From the NCBI GenBank assembly GCA_002394365.1, contig DGTQ01000017.1:92798-156797 (forward strand): a stretch of DNA of 64,000 bases, given 5' to 3'. The notes below the pieces were generated by a model. The model saw only the letters and a list, made by a program, of their open reading frames with translations, was not told where the DNA came from and did no database searches. The stretch comes from Prevotellaceae bacterium UBA4332. Its GTDB lineage: Bacteria; Bacteroidota; Bacteroidia; Bacteroidales; Bacteroidaceae. Position 1 is the stretch's first letter; the number at the start of each line of letters is the position of its first letter. Made by a program: the position numbers and the translations under genes. This document shows positions 1 to 8,267 of this stretch, one piece after another.

Positions 1-58
1 AGGGATAAAAGCTGAGTAAGGAGGGGGAAGTAACTGGCACACGCCTGCTGGCAAGCAC

Positions 59-90
59 AAAAAAGCCCCGCTCTCAAATGAGCGAGGCTA
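59..90 (-). terminator. Rho-independent terminator
   Basis: Stem arms at 64-73 and 80-89 with one C/A mismatch and a 6-nt loop, followed on the minus strand by six T (59-64). It would end the minus-strand unit formed by the lipoprotein, BspA-like protein and small peptide that starts near 3980. Bases 1-58 hold nothing recognisable. Confidence 0.8.
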
Positions 91-208
91 TATATTGCGT
101 TGCTTTCCTGTTTGCTGACAGGCAGCGTGTCAGAGGTCGATTTAAGTTTTCGTTTGTTCTATAGTTTAACTCCATTTATAAGTACTTGAAGGTTAAATCC
201 ACATGGGG

Positions 209-346
209 TTAGAAAACGTCCTCTGGATTCTCGATTGTCTCGTCTTCAGGCTCAGTATATACGTGGATTGTCAGACTATCGCCGAGCAGTTTCGACAGCA
301 CGATGTCAATGGTCAGTATTTCTGGTTTCTGATATATTCTTTTCAT
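209..346 (-). CDS. Small peptide, MKxxYxxP family (member A)
   Basis: A 45-aa ORF beginning MKRIYQKPEI, with Leu-Leu at residues 20-21 and Ser24, then an acidic C-terminus rich in Glu and Asp. A strong ribosome binding site (GGGAGG) lies about 8 nt upstream, and the gene follows the BspA-like gene by 13 nt, so it is probably its last cotranscribed partner. It aligns by eye with two other small ORFs here (9262-9408 and 43150-43314): Met1, Lys2, Tyr5, Pro8, then LL, then Gly or Asp and Ser around 22-25. There is no signal peptide and no hydrophobic span long enough for a membrane helix. Function unknown. The shared pattern and the same position downstream of a large surface-protein gene argue that it is a real gene; I cannot say whether the product is a leader, chaperone or precursor. 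Confidence 0.7.
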   Translation of the reverse strand: MKRIYQKPEILTIDIVLSKLLGDSLTIHVYTEPEDETIENPEDVF

Positions 347-359
347 GACGTGAGCCTCC

Positions 360-1847
360 CTACTTTACTATTGTCTTCTTACCATTGTTTATATACATGC
401 CAGGGGCACTGGGCTTGCCCTGAAGCCTCATGCCGCCAAGGGTATGCCAGATGTCATCACCTTGTCCCTTGTACTTTGTACTTTGTCCCTTGTCACCTTG
501 TCCCTTGTCACCTTGTACTTCCTCTATGCCAGTAACAGCACTGATGAAGGTGATAGTGATAGCGTTAGAGGCTGGTGGGGGTAATGGCAGATACAGGAAT
601 GCCCTGTGGGCAGGGAAGGTCTCTGCTGTGTACCTGTGGAAGCCGAAGCCTTTACTCGTCACACCCATCACATATATCTCGCCTGTACCATACTCTACAT
701 GTGCCCTTTCGCTCAGAATGTTTTTGAGGTTCTGTACGGGATAGTCTAAGTTTGAACCGTTCAGGTCGTTATCAGCTATCGTGCTGGTAGCTGTGGTAAC
801 AAACATCTTGGCATATTCATTGTTTGCTACATCACTGCCCATGATTATGACAGGCGTTTCCTTGGGTATGACCTTGCCCTCATCTTTCAGTATCAGCCGT
901 GAATGGTCAGCATCATATTTTGCCGAATAAACCTTAAGGTCGTTGAAGTCATAGAGCTGATATGAGTTCTCGTCGTCATAGAATGTCATCCATCGCCTGC
1001 CTTCAACCGCCTGAGTCTTCAGTCCGTTACTGAGATAGCCGCCATCGCCCACTTTGGCGTATGTAGCGCTGGTGTTGGCAGAGTTGTATGTGGTGCCGTC
1101 TGCTCCTACTATAGCACTGCAGCCCTGAAACATCAGACTACCACCAGTCACTGCAGCGGTGCTCCACTTAGAACCTACCCAGATGGTCTGCAGCTGAGTG
1201 CAATTCTCAAACATGCTGACCATGCTCTCTACTTTTGAGGTGTTGAACGAACTGATGTCTATCTTCTTCAAGCCTGCACAGCCCTTGAACATCTGTGTCA
1301 TCTTCGTTACGTTGCTGGTGTTCCAGCCACTGAGGTCTATAGCGCCCAGCTTGCTACAACCTTCAAACATGCCTATCACGCTCGTTACCTTAGACATATC
1401 CCATGCATGATGCTGTTCACTATACGGAAGGCTTAACGATGTAAGCGACGAACAGTTGTAGAACACATTGTCCATCTTCTCCACGTTTGCAGTGCACAGG
1501 TTTTCTAAAGAATTTATCCCTTTCAGCGCTGTGCACCCCCAGAAGAGGGCTTTGAGCTCTGTGCCGTCAAAGTTCTGACACGAAGCATCGATGGTGCAGT
1601 TTTGGACTGTCTCGTGGAAGGATGAGTTCCAGTTGTTTCCTCCATCGTAAACGTATCTGCTGTAGCCTGATGGCGGGGCGTCGTCAGGATTACAGAACAC
1701 TAAGGTCATTGATTTTTTATCAGATGCCACATAGGCGCAGAGTTTCTTAATACCAGCATCAGCCATAGCCACCTCCACACCCATCATCAGCATTATGGCG
1801 AGAAGCCATCCCTTGGCAAGGGATGGCGAGAATCTTATCGTTTTCAT
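360..1847 (-). CDS. BspA-like (DUF285-type repeat) secreted surface protein
   Basis: 495 aa from the Met at 1847, which gives a signal peptide (KTIRFSPSLAKGWLLAIMLM to about Ala30); a longer frame to 1997 would overlap the upstream gene. The middle carries repeats of the 'DLSGWNTSNVTKMTQMF..C' type, about 25 residues each, known from BspA-like and Mycoplasma-lipoprotein surface repeats. The end reads 'GMYINNGKKTIVK', the C-terminal tail common on Prevotella surface proteins and resembling Por/type IX sorting tails. Just before it is a low-complexity stretch GDKGQGDKGQ encoded by short repeats at about 450-525. The start is 4 nt after the stop of the upstream lipoprotein, so the two are cotranscribed. 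Likely role: adhesion or binding at the cell surface; no specific ligand can be inferred. Confidence 0.8.
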   Translation of the reverse strand: MKTIRFSPSLAKGWLLAIMLMMGVEVAMADAGIKKLCAYVASDKKSMTLVFCNPDDAPPSGYSRYVYDGGNNWNSSFHETVQNCTIDASCQNFDGTELKALFWGCTALKGINSLENLCTANVEKMDNVFYNCSSLTSLSLPYSEQHHAWDMSKVTSVIGMFEGCSKLGAIDLSGWNTSNVTKMTQMFKGCAGLKKIDISSFNTSKVESMVSMFENCTQLQTIWVGSKWSTAAVTGGSLMFQGCSAIVGADGTTYNSANTSATYAKVGDGGYLSNGLKTQAVEGRRWMTFYDDENSYQLYDFNDLKVYSAKYDADHSRLILKDEGKVIPKETPVIIMGSDVANNEYAKMFVTTATSTIADNDLNGSNLDYPVQNLKNILSERAHVEYGTGEIYVMGVTSKGFGFHRYTAETFPAHRAFLYLPLPPPASNAITITFISAVTGIEEVQGDKGQGDKGQSTKYKGQGDDIWHTLGGMRLQGKPSAPGMYINNGKKTIVK

Positions 1848-1851
1848 GTGC

Positions 1852-3903
1852 TTACTCTTCTCTTGCCTTAACTGTAACTCCATATTTACTATGTTTGCCG
1901 TCGATGGTGTACCACGTGATAGTGTATTGAGAGATACCGAGGTCGAGGGCATACTCACGCATTGTCTGACCGCCATCGGTGTTGTGGAGCACATCATCAG
2001 CCTGGTTTACCAATATCTTGATGGTGTTCTCGCTCTCCTCTGTGCGGTCGGCAATTTTTACCTCTGTCTGATACAGGCTTGGGAACTGTTCCCTCATGCG
2101 TTGGGTGAGCAGTCCCTTTTGACCCTCATGACCAGGCTGACCTATCTCGGGGAAGGTAATGTCCATGTGCCATGTCTGCTCGGCACGGTTAGGGATGATG
2201 AGCTCATATTTGCTATTCTCTGTCGATGGTCCGTTATCCTTGCGATATTTATGGTCGTCTTTGTCGGAAAACAAGCACCTCGTTTTTGAGGCGCTTGTAA
2301 CCTCAAGGGTGTATGCCCCTTCTGGATTTTCTACAGACCAGCATGCCTGGTTGTCGATGTTTACGTCGGTGGTGGCAGCCGCTGAAGCCATTTTATGCTT
2401 ATTGCCATAATCATAAGAACCGTAGATCTTCGGGCTGTACTCATAGTACCACTTAACCTTATTTTTATCAGTGTTCTTCTCCACCGTTATCTCTTTGGCA
2501 TTGGTGGTAGAGGTCATGGTATAGCTGGTGCCGTCAGTCCATCCGTGAGAGTAGTTGGCGCTACCTGAAAGATTCCAACCTGAAAAGCCTAAGGAGAAGC
2601 CGACGGTGTTGGTCTCACTGTGAGTCTCGCCCACAGCTATAGATGTGCTGGTGTTATTGTTGTCTGTCGTAGGAAGGGCATCCTCCAGCCTTATGGTGCC
2701 AGAACCAACAAGGTTCAACGTGTAGGTGCCATTCTCCCACCATGAACCATAGTATGCTTTGTAATGAGTGCCATCATGGCTGTAATTCGTTTTTATCCAT
2801 TCCTTTTCTTTGTAAGGACCTGCATAAAGGGTCTTGTTGGGATCAAAGCGGTCATCGCCCTCTTGCTTGCCTCCAATGGCTGACAGCGCAGATTGCTGCA
2901 CGAAGTAATAGTCCTTGTTAGTCTTCATATTGTGGCTGCCCCACACGCGGATGGTTTCAGTAAAGCCGTTAGGCTTTTTGCGCGAATTTCCATTCCAATC
3001 ATGAGCAAACAGGCTTCTCTTATAGTAATGCTCTTCGCTGGCACTCATCATTTCGTTGATAGAACCCTGACCATCAGCCTTAGAGAGGAGTCTGCTCTTA
3101 TAAACGGCTGTTCTGTTGCCTTGATAGTTTAACCACTCGGCAACTCCGTCGGCAAGCAAGCCGCTGCTGAGTTTAGTATAGTCAGAATTGATTATCTCAT
3201 CTTCTTCTACCTCTTCTCCATCATTATCTGAGTATGAGGAATAGACCACTTCGTCCTGATAAGGGTCGCACTGGTAATAGCCCATAGGAGAGAAGACGAC
3301 CATCTCGGCAACTGCCTCGCTGCTGGCATTAGCTCGTGAGCCAGCCATCGTAGCGATGTTGACAATTCGGGCGTCCATACGTTCAGCATCAATGTTGATA
3401 GAGTTGCTGGACACCTGCTCAGGTGGAGTGATTGTAATGTGTCCGCTCTCTGTCAACGCATCGTGAGTAGCCTGCTCTAATTTATTAGACAACTGCTTAG
3501 CCACCTCAACGAGATGGGCATTATGAGGCTTTTCTACTGCTATGTAGCCACCCTTGAGGTATATCCTTGCTGCCTTAATCCACTCAGACAGAGGGCGACC
3601 CTTGATGTCCTCGCCCTTGATGAGCACCATCTTGGTGTCACCCTGTATGGAGTTAGTGGTGTTAGGGAGACGGCGCACGAGGGCTGCACCCATAGAATTG
3701 TCATCAAAGGAACTGAGCACTGCAGTGGGCACATTGGCAGTCACCTTGGTTTGCAACTGGTCGACGTTAGGGTCAACAATAACGTCGGTGGGGATTATAG
3801 TGGTATCATTTGCCAGGTCGTCGTCAGTACAGCTGTAGGTAGTGAACAGAGCAACACTGCCAAGGACTATTGCCACCAAAGAATTTAGGATAGTCTTTTT
3901 CAT
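1852..3903 (-). CDS. Large lipoprotein, possible pore-former-like C-terminal region
   Basis: 683 aa from the Met at 3903 (MKKTILNSLV), chosen because it starts a lipoprotein signal with lipobox Cys after 'FTTYS', followed by Asp residues. The body has no repeats I recognise. A stretch around residues 430-510 (VGFSLGFSGWNLSGSANYSHGW, then alternating Ser/Thr and 'VKWYYEYSPKIYG') resembles the amphipathic beta-strand region of leukocidin/hemolysin-like proteins, but this is a weak resemblance read by eye. It is first in a unit with the BspA-like protein and the small peptide, with a good promoter 77 nt upstream. Possible roles are surface binding or a bacteroidal cytolysin-like protein; treat the function as unknown. 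Confidence 0.6.
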   Translation of the reverse strand: MKKTILNSLVAIVLGSVALFTTYSCTDDDLANDTTIIPTDVIVDPNVDQLQTKVTANVPTAVLSSFDDNSMGAALVRRLPNTTNSIQGDTKMVLIKGEDIKGRPLSEWIKAARIYLKGGYIAVEKPHNAHLVEVAKQLSNKLEQATHDALTESGHITITPPEQVSSNSINIDAERMDARIVNIATMAGSRANASSEAVAEMVVFSPMGYYQCDPYQDEVVYSSYSDNDGEEVEEDEIINSDYTKLSSGLLADGVAEWLNYQGNRTAVYKSRLLSKADGQGSINEMMSASEEHYYKRSLFAHDWNGNSRKKPNGFTETIRVWGSHNMKTNKDYYFVQQSALSAIGGKQEGDDRFDPNKTLYAGPYKEKEWIKTNYSHDGTHYKAYYGSWWENGTYTLNLVGSGTIRLEDALPTTDNNNTSTSIAVGETHSETNTVGFSLGFSGWNLSGSANYSHGWTDGTSYTMTSTTNAKEITVEKNTDKNKVKWYYEYSPKIYGSYDYGNKHKMASAAATTDVNIDNQACWSVENPEGAYTLEVTSASKTRCLFSDKDDHKYRKDNGPSTENSKYELIIPNRAEQTWHMDITFPEIGQPGHEGQKGLLTQRMREQFPSLYQTEVKIADRTEESENTIKILVNQADDVLHNTDGGQTMREYALDLGISQYTITWYTIDGKHSKYGVTVKAREE

Positions 3904-3979
3904 AATAGTTTGTGTTTTAGTTACATATAAGTTCATAATCTCCATATTGTCGATAGTCCATTAGACATATCTCACGCTG

Positions 3980-4011
3980 CAAATTTACACCTTTTTATTT
4001 AAACTTGCAAA
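3980..4011 (-). promoter_or_regulatory. Bacteroidetes promoter for the lipoprotein operon
   Basis: On the minus strand TTTG (4008-4011), 20-nt spacer, then TAAATTTG (3980-3987): an exact match to TTTG/N19-21/TAnnTTTG. It lies 77 nt upstream of the lipoprotein start. Confidence 0.8.
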
Positions 4012-4040
4012 TAATGATAAAAAAAAGTGACAAAATGATA

Positions 4041-4073
4041 AAAAAAAGCACCGCCCTAATCCAGGGGCAGTGC
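4041..4073 (-). terminator. Terminator facing the minus strand
   Basis: Hairpin GCAC.GCCC / GGGC.GTGC (4048-4073, one mismatch per arm), followed on the minus strand by seven T (4041-4047). It would stop transcripts coming from the FadL-type gene before the next promoter. Confidence 0.65.
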
Positions 4074-4178
4074 CTATTGTTATGTTATCGTTATCGTAGT
4101 GGCTTTAGCCACGTATCGTAGCGTAATCGGACGCAACTTGTTGCTGTGCTCCAAACTCTTGTTGCTGTGCTTTCAACT

Positions 4179-4288
4179 AACAAAACAGCCTAGTTTCATG
4201 AACAAAGTAGCTTAGTTTGTTCAACAAAGTAGCTTAGTTTGTTCAACAAAGTAGCCTAGTTTGTTCAACAAAGTAACCTAGTTTGTTA
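4179..4288. repeat. Tandem array, five 22-bp units
   Basis: Five contiguous units starting at 4179, 4201, 4223, 4245 and 4267. The consensus begins AACAAAGTAGCTTAG and ends TTTGTTC. Each unit is an imperfect palindrome (AACAAA...TTTGTT). There are no spacers, so this is not CRISPR. It lies in the 3' region of the FadL-type gene. The flank at about 4115-4170 has fragments of a dispersed repeat (GGACGCAACTTGTTGCT). Confidence 0.9.
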
Positions 4289-4292
4289 TTTA

Positions 4293-4460
4293 GAGGCAAA
4301 GCTACAACAGGTGGAAACTACGAAAAAGAAGGCTGAAACTATGCGATAAAAGGCGAAAGCTGCAAAAAAGAAGGCGGAGGCTATGCGATAAAAAGCGGAA
4401 GCTACGGAAAAGAAGGCTGAAACTATGCGATAAAAGGCGAAAGCTACGGAAAAGAAGGCG
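4293..4460. repeat. Tandem array, eight 21-bp units
   Basis: Eight contiguous 21-bp units from 4293; two versions tend to alternate, GAAACTATGCGATAAAAGG and GAAGCTACGGAAAAGAAGG types. It abuts the 22-bp array. Because 21 is a multiple of three, both strands show repetitive reading frames; the plus frame is cut by a TAA in alternate units, and I do not regard either as a gene. Confidence 0.9.
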
Positions 4461-4512
4461 GAGGGCAAGTAATAAAGCACTGAAAACAAGGAGGGGAAGG
4501 GGCATACGAAAG

Positions 4513-4551
4513 CGAGAGACCGTCTCCTGCTTGTGAGGAAACAGTCTCTCG
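4513..4551 (-). terminator. Hairpin after the FadL-type gene
   Basis: Arms GAGAGAC.GT.TCCT and AGGA.AC.GTCTCTC with two C/A mismatches, 72 nt past the stop of the FadL-type gene. The T-run is weak, so it may be a partial terminator or a 3' stabilising hairpin. Confidence 0.45.
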
Positions 4552-4622
4552 TAAAGACAGATTATAGTTATTGTCAGAAAAAGATTGTATGCTAAATTCT
4601 GTCAGAAAACAGCACGATTGCT

Positions 4623-6284
4623 TTAGAGGTCGATGTCGAGACCTGCTGCAAATACGCGATTGCGACGTGTGAAGGTGTTGTTTGAACCGTTTGAGTCGCG
4701 ATAGTCTGCCTTCTGCTCGTAGTCGCGGTAGTTGGTCTGGAAATAACCAGCATTGACAGAGAGCTTATCGTTAATCTTGTACTTTATACCTGTACCAAAG
4801 CTCCATGAGTTGGTTACGAAGGTAAGGTCGCTCATGTACTCGTCTGTATTGCCATAGGTAGTGGTCTGAATACCTCCTGAAACTGTCCAGCGCTTGTTCT
4901 TGCCAAAGTCATACTCCACACCAGCGAGGAACTCGTCTGTACCCTTGGAGAGCATAGAGTTCTTGTCGTCGTGGCGCACACCATAAGCGTCGAAGTAAGT
5001 CTTCTTGGCATTGCGGTCGTAGAAGTGGTGGTAGCCGCCATCTATGCGCAGACCCTTGATAGGCTCTATCTCGATACCGAGCGTGAGGAGGGCTGGGGTG
5101 TCTTCACGCACCTTTGTGCCATTCACGAACTGGTTGACAACAGGAAAGAGACCTGCTTCCTCAACGGTAGAGTTGTTCTTCATGTTCATCTTGGTGCGGA
5201 ACTCATATTTCATGGCGAGGTTCACCATACCCACCTTTACGTCGAGACCTATGATAGGGCATACGCCAAAGCCGTTCTGGTCTGACTGAAGATACACTCC
5301 GTCATAATACTTCTCAAGAGCAGCGGCCCTTTCGCTCAAACCCTGAGCCATACGCTGAAGTCCCTGACCAGCAGCACTCTGGGCAGCTACGCCTGGTGCG
5401 TCCTGCATAGCCTTGTTGGCTGCATCAGCAGCACTCATGCCTGCGCTTGCATAGTTGGCTGCAAGGGTAGCAGCAGTCTTCATCACGAGGTTGTTGCTGC
5501 CACTGAGAATACCATTAGAGAGAGCATTGGAATACTCGCGCAGAGAGTAGCTTGTGCCATTCTCGCCTGCCACCTTGATGTCCTTTATCTCTGCCTTGTA
5601 GCTCGCCATACCATAGAGGAAACGCACACCAGCATAGGCTGACACCTTGACAAGACGGGTATCTACTATCTTATAGGCTGTGCCGAGTGTCACACCGAAA
5701 TAATATTGGCGACCCTCCATGTAGCTGTTGCAGCTATAGCCTGTGGTGACAGGGACACTCGAGTTAAGCTGGTTGAGAACTGGGTTGAACTGACCAGAGA
5801 TAGGCTGAAGATACTTTGCCCATACATTACCCACAGCAGCATCGAATGAACCAAGACCTGTCTTGAATTCACACTTGCCACCACCTCCTGCTACTGCAAA
5901 GGCACCCTGAAAAGAGAACTTCTTCCAGTTGTAGGCTGCCTGAACAGAAGGAATGAATGGAGCTGTAGCTATACCACGATAACGCTTTCTTGTGGTCGCG
6001 CCATCGAGCTTTGCGTCTTTGGCAAACACAGGATTGTCTGTGTAGGCAATACGCCTCTGCCAGGCATACTGCCAGTTGAGAGAAATGTGCCAGCCTTCTG
6101 GCATCAGGGCTACACCTGCAGGGTTGGAATAAACACCATCGATTGCAATAACACCATCACGAGCTGGGTTACGAATAAAGGCTGCATTCTGATTGGTGTT
6201 TGACATCATGCCACCAGCATGAACAGAACTGAGGAATGTAATTTGCAGATTGAAAATTACTAAAACAAACAGTACTTTTTTCAT
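4623..6284 (-). CDS. Outer membrane protein, OMPP1/FadL/TodX family
   Basis: 553 aa from the Met at 6284 (MKKVLFVLVIFNLQITFLSS), which gives a clear signal peptide; the frame is open further upstream but there it only translates a tandem repeat. The mature start 'GGMMSNTNQNAAFIRNPARD' followed by 'IDGVYSNPAGVA' is the FadL-like N-terminal pattern (gain of hatch and NPA motif). Long alternating beta-strand sequence and a C-terminal 'FAAGLDIDL' fit a 14-stranded barrel. FadL-type channels take hydrophobic compounds across the outer membrane; the substrate cannot be read here. An Ala-rich helix-like insertion around residues 240-300 (ANYASAGMSAADAANKAMQ) is longer than in E. coli FadL. It is transcribed alone. 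Confidence 0.85.
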   Translation of the reverse strand: MKKVLFVLVIFNLQITFLSSVHAGGMMSNTNQNAAFIRNPARDGVIAIDGVYSNPAGVALMPEGWHISLNWQYAWQRRIAYTDNPVFAKDAKLDGATTRKRYRGIATAPFIPSVQAAYNWKKFSFQGAFAVAGGGGKCEFKTGLGSFDAAVGNVWAKYLQPISGQFNPVLNQLNSSVPVTTGYSCNSYMEGRQYYFGVTLGTAYKIVDTRLVKVSAYAGVRFLYGMASYKAEIKDIKVAGENGTSYSLREYSNALSNGILSGSNNLVMKTAATLAANYASAGMSAADAANKAMQDAPGVAAQSAAGQGLQRMAQGLSERAAALEKYYDGVYLQSDQNGFGVCPIIGLDVKVGMVNLAMKYEFRTKMNMKNNSTVEEAGLFPVVNQFVNGTKVREDTPALLTLGIEIEPIKGLRIDGGYHHFYDRNAKKTYFDAYGVRHDDKNSMLSKGTDEFLAGVEYDFGKNKRWTVSGGIQTTTYGNTDEYMSDLTFVTNSWSFGTGIKYKINDKLSVNAGYFQTNYRDYEQKADYRDSNGSNNTFTRRNRVFAAGLDIDL

Positions 6285-6314
6285 TACTTTATTCTTTATA
6301 TCTTTGTACTTTTT

Positions 6315-6379
6315 CCTGAATACCTTTGTGCTTCGCCCTGAATGTTCTGTGCCTTCTCCTGAATACTTTTGCACTTTCT
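6315..6379. repeat. Tandem repeat, about three 21-22 bp units
   Basis: Units at 6315, 6337 and 6358, each starting CCTGAAT and ending in a CTTT/TGTGCTT-like stretch. It sits in the 5' untranslated region of the FadL-type gene, between its start and a -7-like box. Confidence 0.7.
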
Positions 6380-6428
6380 TGCGCACATTCTTACAAAGGG
6401 CTTTTTGCACACTTTCGTTTTCGGTGTG

Positions 6429-6436
6429 CAAAATTA
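6429..6436 (-). promoter_or_regulatory. -7 box, FadL-type gene
   Basis: TAATTTTG on the minus strand, matching TAnnTTTG; no clear -33 TTTG at the right distance. It would give a leader of about 140 nt containing the 21-22 bp repeat. Confidence 0.45.
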
Positions 6437-6516
6437 CTATAAGTTCTACTATTTTACCTTAGTTTGTTCTATTTTTCCTTACACGCTTAACCTTCCTTAA
6501 CACACAAAAGACTTTA

Positions 6517-7584
6517 TTATGTATTTGGGCTGATAAAGCAGGACTTACATCTTAAAAACAAACGAGTAAAAACGTTCCAGAAAAGAAGGCGTATCTTATC
6601 CAGGAATATGGAGAATGTAAATACGCATACAATGAATAATAAAGTCTTGGCTACGAATAGCGGCGTAGAATCTATGCTGAACCATCTTCTGATTGTGGCT
6701 AAATAACAAGTAGCGAAAAACAACGTATTTATATGAAATAAATATACAGCAAAGGACGAGGCAGCAACCCAATTGATTATCCTGTTCCTTATATTCACCT
6801 TAGTAAAAAACAGGAAGAAATAGAACGCACCTACAATTGCTAAAGGAGATAAATAGCCATAAAATGTTCCGTCATTTCTCCCAGTATATATCGTATGTAC
6901 TATTGATAACACGGTTGTGAGAAATGCTGTAAGAAAATAAATCGCGATGTCACTCTTCCTGTTCAGGCTCGTTAGCCTATTGGGATACATCTTAGCATAT
7001 CGTGCCAACAAGTATAGTCCTGCAAAAGATAATGGGGAGCAGCCGTTTGCAATAAATCTCTCATGAACGTAAAATAGTTCGACTGCAAAATACACTATCA
7101 TGAATTTACGAAAGAAGGACTGGCTTACATTCTCACAAAATACATTCAGGACTGGTGAGCAAATGTATAGCATTATATAACAGGCAACAAACCAATTTAC
7201 TTTTTTCATGGTAATAAAGTCTATCCAGTCTGTTATTTTCCATGATTCAACCTTACCTAACGAAAACAGGATAAGATAGACTGACAGGCCTATGAACAGT
7301 ACCTGAAACACTAATGCCGCAAAACGTGGCAACCTTGGGCGAATACCATACCAGCCTGATATGAGGATAAACAAATTTACACATATAATAGATAATGACT
7401 CGCTCAGGGAACGCAAGAACGATGAGAGGGGACAAGACAATATTTCTGCCTGCGACGGAGGGTCAATAGATGAAAAATTGGCATGAACTATTAACACCAA
7501 TAACATAGCAACAATCCTCAACAACTCTATGTTGGAGTCTCTGACTTTGGCTTTTACACCTGACTGTATATCGTTCTTCTTCAT
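6517..7584 (-). CDS. Membrane acyltransferase, acyltransferase-3 family
   Basis: 355 aa with about ten hydrophobic helices. The N-terminal part (RDSNIELLRIVAMLLVLIVHAN) carries the 'R..ELLRI.A.....H' pattern of acyltransferase-3 (OafA/NodX-like) proteins; the His in 'LIVHAN' is the likely catalytic one. A later 'NLFILISGWYGI' matches the conserved 'F.ISG' region. These enzymes O-acetylate or succinylate surface polysaccharides. No glycan gene adjoins it, so the acceptor is unknown. It is transcribed alone, divergent from dtd, with a -7 box (TAACTTTG) about 25 nt upstream. Confidence 0.85.
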   Translation of the reverse strand: MKKNDIQSGVKAKVRDSNIELLRIVAMLLVLIVHANFSSIDPPSQAEILSCPLSSFLRSLSESLSIICVNLFILISGWYGIRPRLPRFAALVFQVLFIGLSVYLILFSLGKVESWKITDWIDFITMKKVNWFVACYIMLYICSPVLNVFCENVSQSFFRKFMIVYFAVELFYVHERFIANGCSPLSFAGLYLLARYAKMYPNRLTSLNRKSDIAIYFLTAFLTTVLSIVHTIYTGRNDGTFYGYLSPLAIVGAFYFFLFFTKVNIRNRIINWVAASSFAVYLFHINTLFFATCYLATIRRWFSIDSTPLFVAKTLLFIVCVFTFSIFLDKIRLLFWNVFTRLFLRCKSCFISPNT

Positions 7585-7609
7585 TCTTACTTATCATTTC
7601 ATGACACTG

Positions 7610-7617
7610 CAAAGTTA
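7610..7617 (-). promoter_or_regulatory. -7 box, acyltransferase gene
   Basis: TAACTTTG on the minus strand, 25 nt before the start codon; no recognisable -33. Confidence 0.45.
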
Positions 7618-7662
7618 CTATAATTTTTCATTATTTCTTTTTCTCGTCTCGTTTTTTTGAAC

Positions 7663-7670
7663 TAACTTTG
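7663..7670 (+). promoter_or_regulatory. -7 box, dtd
   Basis: TAACTTTG, 35 nt before the dtd start; no recognisable -33. Together with the box at 7610-7617 it forms a compact divergent promoter region. Confidence 0.5.
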
Positions 7671-7705
7671 CACAGCATTTTCTATTCTACAATAAAAAAG
7701 GACAC

Positions 7706-8215
7706 ATGAGAGCAGTAATACAAAGGGTAAGCCACGCATCGGTGAGGATAACCTCCCCCACCCCCTCCCAAGAAGGAGAGAATTCAAATGACCAAACGAC
7801 TAACCACCTAAACAACCAAAAGGCGGAGATAGGCAACGGTTTCCTCGTGCTGTTGGGCTGTGCTAACGACGACACCCAGCAGGACATTGACTGGCTGAGC
7901 AGAAAGATAACAGGCCTGAGAGTGTTTGACGACGAAAACGGTGTAATGAACAAGAGCATCATGGACACAGGGGGCGACATTCTGGTAGTATCGCAGTTCA
8001 CCCTTTGGGCAAGTTACAAGAAGGGCAACCGTCCGAGTTACCTCAGGGCTGGCAGCCACGAGATAACCATCCCTCTCTACGAGGCTTTCGTAAAGAAACT
8101 GTCTGCAGACCTCGGCAAGCCCGTAGGCACAGGCGAGTTCGGAGCCATGATGGAGGTATCGTTAGTTAACGACGGGCCCGTAACTATCTGTATGGACTCG
8201 AAGAATCCTGAGTAA
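7706..8215 (+). CDS. dtd: D-aminoacyl-tRNA deacylase with an in-frame repeat insertion
   Basis: 169 aa against about 150 for the family. The start MRAVIQRVSHASV, the catalytic 'VVSQFTLWA' and the Gly-cisPro-type region 'SLVNDGPVT' are all present, so the enzyme should clear D-amino acids mischarged onto tRNA in the cytoplasm. The extra length lies at residues 16-41, where the normal short beta-hairpin (DGEVVGEIG in many homologues) is replaced by a Ser/Asn/Gln-rich loop. That loop is encoded by two of the dispersed repeats of this genome: a GC-rich CCTCCCCCACCCCC stretch and an ACCAAACGACTAACCACC stretch. The insertion keeps the frame. Convergent with the DUF4421 gene. Confidence 0.93.
   Translation: MRAVIQRVSHASVRITSPTPSQEGENSNDQTTNHLNNQKAEIGNGFLVLLGCANDDTQQDIDWLSRKITGLRVFDDENGVMNKSIMDTGGDILVVSQFTLWASYKKGNRPSYLRAGSHEITIPLYEAFVKKLSADLGKPVGTGEFGAMMEVSLVNDGPVTICMDSKNPE
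7751..7829 (+). repeat. Dispersed repeats inserted in dtd
   Basis: A GC-rich half (7751-7780) resembling intergenic palindromes such as 14472-14501, joined to ACCAAACGACTAACCACC and related words, as at 35920-35945 and 52989-53084. Read through in frame. Confidence 0.75.
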
Positions 8216-8218
8216 ATA

Positions 8219-8254
8219 ACGATAGAGCCCTGCCAGTCGGCAGGACTCTATCGT
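8219..8254. terminator. Bidirectional hairpin between convergent genes
   Basis: Arms ACGATAGAG.CCTGCC and GGCAGG.CTCTATCGT (one mismatch, 4-nt loop). Neither side has a long T-run, but its place between dtd and the DUF4421 gene fits a shared terminator. Confidence 0.65.
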
Positions 8255-8267
8255 GTGCAAAAATGTT

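Noticed and set aside
4179..4460. Tandem repeats considered as a CRISPR array
   Set aside because: Units are contiguous with no unique spacers, units vary in sequence, and there are no cas genes; the same applies to the arrays at 21931, 38863, 39649 and 52989.
4286..4505. Overlapping open frames of 67 aa on the minus strand (Phe/Ala/Tyr repeats)
   Set aside because: They only translate the 21-bp array; they have no start context or homology, and two frames are open at once because the period is a multiple of three.
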